From the NCBI RefSeq assembly GCF_026210795.1, contig NC_089431.1, positions 5,084,001 through 5,148,000 of the forward strand: a stretch of 64,000 bases of DNA. Direction: 5' to 3'. The translations under genes and the position numbers were made by a program. A model generated the notes under the pieces. The model was not told where the DNA came from, made no database searches, and worked only from the letters and a program-made list of their open reading frames with translations. The DNA is from Rhizophagus irregularis (taxonomy: Eukaryota; Glomeromycota; Glomeromycetes; Glomerales; Glomeraceae). Below, piece after piece: positions 56,585-64,000 of this stretch (its first letter is position 1; each line of letters begins with the position of its first letter).

Positions 56585-57299
56585 TTCCGTCCTAGTCAAC
56601 TGAGATAAACCAATTAACCTATTGACTTAAATTTTCTGTGCAAAGGTCTGATACACTGCATTTTGATTTTTCAGTAAGTGAACCATGGGTATGCTGATAA
56701 TGATCGGAAAACTCTATATACAGTATATTAATATTAGTGTGTTAACAAATGATACTTATTAATACAAATAAAAAAAATGTATGACCTGACGAATTAATTT
56801 ATCAAGCATATATTTCCTTTGTATATTCATATAATCTTTATGTTGAGGTGGATTCTGTAGTTCTACTTTAAATAATTAGATTATTCTGACCCTGTCCTAA
56901 TATATAATTCAAAACAATTAAGTGGACCTAAACTTCCAAATTTTTGGTGTGTTTTCTATAATGACAACTACAAAAAAATTGTAATAAGCATAATGACAAT
57001 GTAACTTCATTTAATTGACAAATTGTATTTATGTATATAGGAAAAATTATATTATGTAATAGAATTAATAGATTACTAGTTACACTTTTTGTATTTTACA
57101 TTCTTATTTTGACATTGTATTTTTTCATGCAATATTAAAACATTTTCAAATATATAAATAAACAATATATTGCAAAGTGTTAAACCTAGCATTGGCTTGA
57201 CCTTAAAATATTTTTTATTCTAACACCTATTTATTTTTTTCAACTTTATTATAAGATAACTTGATAACCTATGCATTTTAATAACCTTAATTATACCTG
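56585..57299. other. intergenic, nothing recognised
   Basis: AT-rich spacer with no gene or clear repeat. Confidence 0.4.
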
Positions 57300-57475
57300 G
57301 GCGTATTAGATTCAAGCCATATTACGGCACATTACACCAATTCTGCATTACGTAATAATGGCGTAATACTATTTTCATATGAATCTTTGAACAAAAATTT
57401 GATGTAATATATTTCACCATTAATGCCGGATTATTTGAAATAATTACGCCTCCATGTATAAACCTCAATTGCTTC
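57300..57475 (-). repeat. dispersed MITE-like repeat, copy 2
   Basis: Reverse-orientation relative of 2715-2845. Its ends read TACATGGAGGCGTAATTATT and, from the other side, TACCTGGGCGTATTAGATTC, so they are imperfect inverted repeats starting with TA, which would fit a TA-targeting element. Non-coding. Confidence 0.6.
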
Positions 57476-57879
57476 CCAAGACCTTTTCTGCCTTGTCTTT
57501 CATATTCTCATCCTTATACACAACAAATAAGGGCCTCAAACTTAGACAATAGTTTCCTTTCGCTGTTTAACATACATTCCATAAAATACCATTTTTTTTT
57601 ACATTTATTACAAATCCGTATACTTTATCCATATCATTTTCACTCTGTTCTTGCAAAATAGGGAAGAATCATCTATACAGTGGCTTATATAAGGCCCTAT
57701 ATGTTACCAGACTTGAACCATTTTCCTGAAATTGAGGTAAAGGCTGATGGATTAAAATTTTTTCCGGCTGCTTAGATATTAATTCCGTACGAAACATTTG
57801 ATGGACCAAGAAAGAATCATGCACAAAACTCAATTGATATATTGAACTTAAATTTTGTTCTAATCAATTTGCTTTGTTT
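57476..57879. other. intergenic, nothing recognised
   Basis: A slightly GC-richer patch (57670-57780) has no recognisable frame. Confidence 0.4.
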
Positions 57880-58240
57880 TAATTAAAAAAGTTTGTAACT
57901 GAAATTTGTTCTTGAAGGCTTAATTAACTTGCGCTGACTAAAATTTTAATAATATCTGAAGAATCTAACAAATATTTCCTTGTTAAAAATATAGATAAAT
58001 TTATAATTATATTTATTATACCTTACTTGTCTAAGAATTATTTTAAAATTTCAGGTAAAATAATATTAGTCATTTTTCTTTTTATTAGTTGATAAAACTC
58101 GGGAAACCAACGATAATTTAAAATAACCAGAATATCTTTATGTAAGAGTCATTACCAACTTCAATTTAATGCCATAATATTCGTTATCATACAAAATTTT
58201 AAGCAAATTCTGTGATAATTTAGTAAAATTTTATTTTCAT
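57880..58240 (-). pseudogene. BTB fragment with intron and exon 2 start
   Basis: The minus strand shows the BTB exon (traces of LSQNLLKIL, GNDSYI, LNYRWFP, ISTNKKK) at about 58030-58240, an intron-sized AT gap, then the exon 2 start (SSDIIKILVS-like) at about 57890-57985. Frame is lost in several places and no BACK or TLDc remainder follows. Confidence 0.65.
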
Positions 58241-59070
58241 GTTATTATAATCGTAACGAAAGAAATAAATTTCATAAAAAAAAAGTCCAAAATTGAACCT
58301 TATATAGTAACACAATTTCCAGAATTGGAAATGAATCGAGTTGTGTTTTGCAACGCACAAAAATTTCTTTTACATGACATCACATTTCATGTATTAGAGA
58401 TTTCTTATTGTAGTTAAGGAATATCGCGTCAGACGCGTCATTCACAATATTTACTTTTTATTAATATTATAATTAGAATTCAACCTTCGTAAAAAAAATG
58501 CACTGATCGCCATTGAAGAATTGCGTAATATTACTTAATTATATACTGATATATAAATTTTTTTTTCTGTATTTTGAATTTATTTTTTATCAATTTTTAA
58601 TATTATTTAATATTTAGGTCGCTGCCGGGATAGTTTTCAAAAAAAAGAGAAATATTATTCTATTAAGTTCATTGCAATTAAATTACAAACAAAATCTTTT
58701 ATTGTTCGTACTGTATTTTTATTATTTATAAAAAAGTACAAACTTTTTTAAAATAATATACATTTTTTTAAAAAAAATATAAACGATTTTTAACACATCA
58801 AAAATACTTCAAGAATTTAAGCATAAAATATACACACAAAAAGTCGAGACATTGTCGAGCGGAAAATTAAATAAGTAAAATAATGTAATCTCATATCATA
58901 ACTATTTATTCACTACTACCGAAGGCAATATATCGAATAATTCAATCGTTGCTTATTAGCATTACAATGACCGATATTGCTACCGAAAAGAATTATGTCA
59001 CTAGTCACGAGGTTGGTGACACATTAGACGAAAAGCTCACATGTGAGTGGCATCAAATGATTTTCATTCC
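58241..59070. other. intergenic, nothing recognised
   Basis: AT-rich spacer upstream of the BTB gene at 59148. Confidence 0.4.
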
Positions 59071-59080
59071 TATAAATAAG
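59071..59080 (+). promoter_or_regulatory. TATA box of the BTB gene at 59148
   Basis: CCTATAAATAAGG lies 77 nt before the ATG and is followed by a T-rich leader. Position and sequence fit a fungal TATA element. Confidence 0.5.
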
Positions 59081-59147
59081 GTTTAAAACTTTAGAAGCCG
59101 ATCTTTTTAGGTTCTTTTTTCTTATTTTTTTTTATTTAAAAATTACA

Positions 59148-60674
59148 ATGGTTGATAATAAACTTTTGCCAAGATTATCACAAAATTTACTTGAAATTTT
59201 AAACGATGAAGAATATTATGATATCACAATTGAAGTTGGTAGTGACCCTTATGTAAAAGTATTTCGGGCTCATATGGTTATTTTAAATTATCGTTCCCCC
59301 TATTTACGAAGAGTTTTATCAACAAATAAAAAGAAAAATGATGGAACCTTGGCACATATTAAATTACCAAATATTTTACCTGAGATTTTTCAAATAGTTT
59401 TAAGGTAAAAAAGAATTAATTATAATAATATTTGTATTTTATTTTATTTTATTATTAAGCTTATTATCGCTTAATTAGGTATATCTATGGAGGAAAAATT
59501 TCTTTGGAAGAATATGATAATTCAGATATTGTTAAAATTATGATTGCTGCCAATGAACTAAGTTTTCATGAATTAATACCTTATTTAGAATCTTTTTTAA
59601 TTGAAAATAAAACAGATTGGGTGGAACAACATTTTGATTTAATATATCAAATGAGTTATGAAAATGATTCTTTCTTAGAACTTCGAAAATATTGTATTGA
59701 TTTAATTTCCAAAGAACCAAATAAAATATTTAATTCAAGAAAAATTATTTATCGCAATTATTCAAAATAATAATCTTCGAATGAGCGAAATTCAAATTTG
59801 GGAATATGTGATAAAATGGGGACTTGCGCAAAATCCAGAACTTCCTCCTGATTATACAAGCTTTTTAAAAGATGATTTTAATACTTTAAAAAATACCTTA
59901 CAGAAATGTATTCCTTATATTAAATTCCAAAATTTAACTTCAAAAGAATTTTTGCATAATATATTCCCTTATAGAGAAATTCTTCCCAAGAAATTATACA
60001 TAGATTTATTAAAAACCTTTTTGAATAGTGATTATAAACCTTCTAGGAATTTTGGACCTTCTAAGAATATTAGACCTTCTAAGAATGTTAGACCTTCTAA
60101 GAATGTTAGACCTTCTATGAATTTTAGTTCAAAAAACGTCGATTCAGTGATTATTTCAGATCAACATGTTGAATTGATCTCAAAATGGATTAATAAATTA
60201 AAAATTACAGACAAGTTAACAACTTCATATAAACTCAAATTATTATACCGAGACTCTCGTGATGGATCTGCTGATGAACAGAATGATGGCCTCAATAAAT
60301 TCCGAGAGGTTTGCAAAAATCAATCTCGCACCATAACAGTTATTAAAGTGAAAAACAGTAATGTGATTCTTGGAGGATATAATCCGATAGAATGGAAATT
60401 TGATAATTCTTATGGAATTACTAAAGATAGCTTTATATTCTCTTTTAATGATAGTAGTTTCGAAAACTATATTTTAAGTCGTGTAAAGAATGAAAATGGT
60501 GCTATATATAGTGGAATATACAGTACTGGTCTAGCATTTAATAGTGACTTGCATTTATACATAGATGCTTCTGATCAATTAAGAATTTTATGCAAGAAAA
60601 ATTCTTATGAAAAACATATCGGAGAAAAAAACCATTTATATATAGAAAAAATTGAAGTATTTCAAATTGTGTAA
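59148..60674 (+). pseudogene. BTB-BACK-TLDc gene with a 20-nt deletion frameshift
   Basis: Exon 1 is 59148-59404, intron 59405-59478 (GTAAAA...TAG, 74 bp), exon 2 starts 59479. The frame is good through KIFNS (about 59735). There, relative to the paralogues, 20 nt covering the codons for PNFSSIP are missing, so reading shifts and stops at 59768-59770. The original frame resumes at once (EKLFIAIIQNN, then MSEIQIWEYVIKWG from 59781) and is open to the stop at 60674. TLDc is full (LLYRDSRDGSADEQ, GGYNPIEWKF, FEVFQIV-like end). A single lesion makes it a young pseudogene or an assembly fault. The linker holds an 18-bp minisatellite. In place of PSFG it has LAFN. Confidence 0.88.
60039..60128 (+). 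repeat. 18-bp coding minisatellite, five units
   Basis: Units of CCTTCTAAGAATGTTAGA encode PSKNVR, five times with small changes (PSRNFG, PSKNIR, PSKNVR twice, PSMNFS). The run lies in the BACK-TLDc linker and keeps frame. It is found in no other paralogue here. Confidence 0.9.
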
Positions 60675-61133
60675 GATTTATGCTAAATCTAAAGATTCAC
60701 ATTATTTTTAACAATAATAACGATTTTACTTACATTCATATTGATTCCTTTAGATTATAAATAAAAAAATCTGGGTTGCTATACAGTTTTTTTTAAAAAA
60801 AATAAACAAATAAATATTCATTATTTGCATTTATAAAAAATTTTTAATTTCTTTGACTCGATTGAATGAGGTTTAAATAAATTAATAATAAAACTGATGA
60901 AAATTAGACGTTATTTGAGAGGCCAGGATATTCTCTATTATTATCATAACTAAACATCTCTTAACTTCCCAAATTTTACTATATATAAAGATCGAGGTCG
61001 ACATCACTTCCTTGCAGTGAAGTTAATGGTGCAGCGGATGAAAAAATATGCAGACGCACATGAAGTCACGTGTAGTTCTACAGCATCTATTAAAACTACT
61101 TTTTTTGATTTTTTTTTATTTTGTAAAATTATA
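60675..61133. other. intergenic and degraded promoter
   Basis: Nothing coding. A TATATATAAAG at about 60980 precedes the pseudogene at 61134 and may be its old TATA box. Confidence 0.4.
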
Positions 61134-61620
61134 ATGGTTGATAATAAACTTATGCTAAATTATCCAAAATCTACTTGAAATTTTAAGCGATGAAGAATAT
61201 TATGGATACCACAATTGAAGTTGGTAGTGACCCTTACATAAAAATATTTCAAGTTCATAGTTATTTAAATTATCGTTTTCCAGTATTTAAAAAGAATTTT
61301 ATCAACTAATAAAAAGAAAATGACGGAGATTTAATACGTATTATTAAATTATCAAATATTCTACCAGAGGTTTTTCAAATAGTTTTAAGGTAAAAAAGAA
61401 TTAATTACAATATTTTTGTTTGATTTTAAAAAATATAAATTAAATTATTTACGTCTAATTGGTCTAATTGGGTATATTTATGGTGGAAAAATTTCTTTGG
61501 GAGAATTTGATAATTTCAGTTATTGTTAAAATTATGATTGATGAATTAATATCTTATTTAGAATCTTTTTGATTAAAAAATAAAGCAAATTGATTGGATG
61601 AAACAAAGTTTTGATAATAA
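61134..61620 (+). pseudogene. 5' half of a BTB-BACK gene
   Basis: The ATG at 61134 (MVDNKLMLN...) starts a BTB exon with small indels (about 61134-61389), an intron-like gap and the start of exon 2 (YIYGGKISLGEFDN, ISYLESF) ending near 61620. Several frame losses. The remainder of BACK and TLDc is missing on this strand. Confidence 0.8.
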
Positions 61621-61639
61621 TACCAAAACAGTGTTCAGT

Positions 61640-62155
61640 TTTCTAATTGATTTTTCATAAGAAGAATTCCATACAATAATTCTTATAGGATAATTCCCAT
61701 GTAATAAGATCACCTATGCCAAATAATAGACCATGTCCAGAACTATTGTAGTTAGCATAGTCATCACACGACCTAAAATATAATTATCAATTTTATCATT
61801 GCTAAACGAAAATATAAAACTATCTTTTGTGGTGCCGAAACTTTTATCTGATTTCCATTCATTTTGATTATATCCTCCAAGAATTTCATTACCTGTCTTT
61901 CACTTTAAAGTTTAAACAATTGTATTTGCTCGGGACTTACTATCACAAATTTCATGAAATTTAATTTGTGAACGCCCATCATGAGATGCACGAAATAATA
62001 ATTTGAATTCGTATGAAGAAGTCAACTTGTCAGTAAAATTTAATCTATTAATCCGTCTTGAGATTAATTCAGCATATTTGAGATGTAATAATTTTTTAAT
62101 CAACATTTCTTAATTTAATTTCATTGGTTATATGAGATTTTTGGTTTATTGATTG
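61640..62155 (-). pseudogene. 3' half (TLDc) of a BTB-BACK-TLDc gene
   Basis: The minus strand reads the linker end (EIKLRNVD-like), then SYEFKLLFRASHDGRS, KFHEICDSKS, EILGGYNQNEW, SFGTTKDSFIFSF, DNYILGRV-like and the PLFG region, with stops and small gaps. It faces the plus-strand 5' half at 61134-61620, only about 20 bp away. It also lies just downstream of, and on the same strand as, the TLDc-less gene at 62384. Confidence 0.8.
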
Positions 62156-62383
62156 GTTTACCAATTTATTTAATTGCAGCAAGTTATACAGAGTAAGCAC
62201 ACATAATACAAACTATTATTACAAACTTTGTGTTACATATTATACTATTTCTCCTTACTAAGCCACATCAGAAAAGCGCGGGTGGGTATTAACAAAAAAT
62301 AATACAATAATTGTGAATACAATAATTATAAAGCATAAAAAAAAAAATTATTTTGTTTTCACATTATCTAAGCATTGCCATTC
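62156..62383. other. spacer between TLDc remnant and fusion gene
   Basis: AT-rich, with a poly-A run (62338-62347), no feature called. Confidence 0.4.
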
Positions 62384-63707
62384 TTAAAACCAGTAGTCAT
62401 CTACATTTCTCTTCTTTTGCTTTCTTCTTCGTTCTTCTACTCTTCGAAACGCTTCATCTGTATCTATTGGTTTAGCTTCGCCAAATGGATTTGGTTTGGA
62501 TGGTCGGGAAGCAACATTTTCATTTGGAGCAGCTGAACTTCTTGGTTTAAGCTCAAGTTTTTTTCGCATTGGTAGAGAAGTATAAGTATTAGTTGTTAAT
62601 GTACGAATATTATTAGAGTTTTCAGCTTTCGATTCTGATGATGGACGGATATCATATTTTCGCATTGAATTGTGATGATTATCATATCTTTCCTCAGACC
62701 TACGATCACGAAAATTTCTCCACTTTGTATCATCTTTATCTTCAACCTTATCATTTCTTCCACGATCATTTCGTTCAACGCCACGACTTTCAGGATTCGA
62801 AAGAGTTAAAAAAGTTTCCAATAAATATGCACATAATCCTTCGGGAAGAATTTCTCTATAAGGAAATACTTTGTCAACAAATTCTTTAGAAGTTAAGTCG
62901 TAAAGTCTTATAAAAGGAATACATTGTTTTAATGTATTCTTTAAAGTATTAAGATCATCATTTGAAAAGTTTGCGATTTCAGAAGGAAGTTCAGGATTTT
63001 GAGCAAAACCCCATTTAAGTACATTTTCCCAAATATGAACTTCGCTAGTTTTAAGATTATCATTTTGTACAATTGAAATCAAAAGATTTTCCGGAATTGA
63101 AGTGAAATCAGGAGATTTAAAAATCTTATCCGGTTCTTCAGTTATTAACCCAGTACAATAATTTTGAAGTTCAGAGAATGAATTATTTTCAAAACTTGTT
63201 TTATAAACGAAATTAAAATTTTCCTCCATCCAAGTTTTTTTATTTTTAATCAAAAAGGATTGTAAATAAATGACTAATTCTTGAAGATTAAGTTCATTAG
63301 CAGCAACCAAGACCTTAATTATATCTGAATTATCATAATCATTTAAAGAAATCTTTCCGCCATAAATATATCTAAAGTAAAAAAAAAATTGTGAAAATTA
63401 GAATTATTACAATTTAGTTTTTTTTTTGTTAATATTTGATCCTTTATTACCTTAAAATGATTTCAAAAATTTCAGGAGAAATATTTGATAATTTGATATG
63501 TGACAAAGTCTCATCATCTTTCTTTTTATTAGTTGATAAAATTCTTCGTAAATAAGGAGAACGATAATATAAAATGACCATATGCGCACGAAAGACCCTT
63601 ACATAAGGGTCAGTACCAACTTCAATGGTTATATCATAATATTCATCATCATTTAAAATTTCAAGTAAATTTTGTGATAAATTTGGTAAAAGTTTATTTT
63701 CATTCAT
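62384..63707 (-). CDS. chimeric BTB-BACK protein with eIF4B-like tail, 414 aa
   Basis: Exon 1 is 63451-63707 (ATG at 63707), intron 63372-63450 (GTAATA...TAG, 79 bp), exon 2 is 62384-63371; joined length 1245 nt, frame intact. BTB about 1-100 (YYDITIEVGTDPYV, SPYLRRIL) and BACK about 105-215 (HIWENVLKWGFAQNPELPS, LPEGLCAYLLETFL to about 274) follow the family. Instead of TLDc, residues 275-414 are hydrophilic and Arg/Asp/Asn-rich (VERNDRGRNDKVEDKDD, NFRDRRSEERYD). The last 58 residues hold KLELKPRSS, then NPFGEAKPIDT and RRVEERRRKQ. In eukaryotic eIF4B a K-L-x-L-K-P-R segment and an (N/I)-x-FG-x-AKP-(I/V)-DT segment are characteristic, so I read this as an eIF4B-derived end. The eIF4B RNA-recognition motif is absent. 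Function unknown; a misjoined assembly is the main alternative. Confidence 0.85.
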
Positions 63708-63778
63708 TTTTATAAAATAGTTAACGGAAAGGAAAGAAATGAGAAAAAAGAGTCAACTTAAATTTGTAAATGATTAGC

Positions 63779-63788
63779 CTTATATATA
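63779..63788 (-). promoter_or_regulatory. TATA-like element of the fusion gene
   Basis: On the minus strand TATATATAAG lies about 73 nt upstream of the ATG at 63707, the same spacing as the TATA box of the gene at 59148. Confidence 0.45.
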
Positions 63789-64000
63789 TTCATTTTATAC
63801 GTCATTATTTTATTTTAATTTTGCACCGCATATGTTGTAATAAGCTAATGTGTCCGTATTTGGCAGTATTGCCATCGATCGCTTATTTTGTATCACTAAA
63901 AAGAAAATAATAAGATTTAACAATTGAGCAGAATTTAACATTATATTATAATGTCTTCCTATAAAATTATTAAGACTTTGCTTTATATAATTTGCAACAT
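63789..64000. other. upstream spacer to window end
   Basis: AT-rich; nothing recognised. Confidence 0.4.

Overview
The window is very AT-rich, gene-poor and full of repeats. Its genes are those of a Glomeromycotina (arbuscular mycorrhizal) fungus, most probably Rhizophagus irregularis or a close relative. The evidence is a local expansion of BTB-BACK-TLDc proteins, kinase-like proteins with an N-terminal zinc ribbon, an F-box/LRR-type protein, a DUF4419 protein, an AIG1/GIMAP-like GTPase, short 60-100 bp GT-AG introns, and many LINE, hAT and pogo-like remnants. No rRNA, clear tRNA gene, CRISPR array or bacterial-type operon was seen, and no LTR or viral element was recognised.

Layout. 1-2.1 kb: BTB-BACK-TLDc gene cut by the window edge and split by a stop, plus a TLDc fragment. 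3.4-5 kb: intact BTB-BACK-TLDc gene (-). 7.1-8.6 kb: frame-broken AIG1-like GTPase (-). 9.7-11.3 kb: BTB-BACK-TLDc gene (-). 13.1-19.5 kb: two recent tandem BTB-BACK-TLDc genes (+), separated by a 5'-truncated LINE and a 61-bp inverted-repeat element. 20.7-23 kb: kinase fragment and a ~200 bp tandem repeat. 24.9-29.8 kb: micro-exon locus next to a LINE that carries a pogo-like MITE and an internally deleted hAT. 30.9-31.7 kb: chain of micro-exons (+). 34.2-35.7 kb: BTB-BACK-TLDc gene (+). 36.4-42 kb: MITEs and a DUF4419 gene (-). 42.2-43.8 kb: BTB-BACK-TLDc gene (+). 45-46.8 kb: five-exon kinase (-). 47-50.2 kb: duplicated segment with a MITE, low-complexity DNA and a second micro-exon locus (-). 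51.3-52.7 kb: F-box gene (+). 53.5-55.5 kb: six-exon paralogous kinase (-). 55.8-58.2 kb: two hAT MITEs and a BTB fragment. 59.1-62.2 kb: frameshifted BTB-BACK-TLDc gene and two opposed gene halves. 62.4-63.7 kb: BTB-BACK gene (-) whose TLDc domain is replaced by an eIF4B-like tail.

Together the genes look like a birth-and-death cluster of predicted adaptor and signalling proteins (BTB adaptors, F-box protein, kinases), not a metabolic pathway. Every BTB gene keeps one phase-2 intron at the same codon, so exon limits are well supported. The observations most worth a second look are the BTB-BACK/eIF4B-like fusion, the three-layer nested transposon, and three loci of 24-43 nt exons, two of which share a related core.
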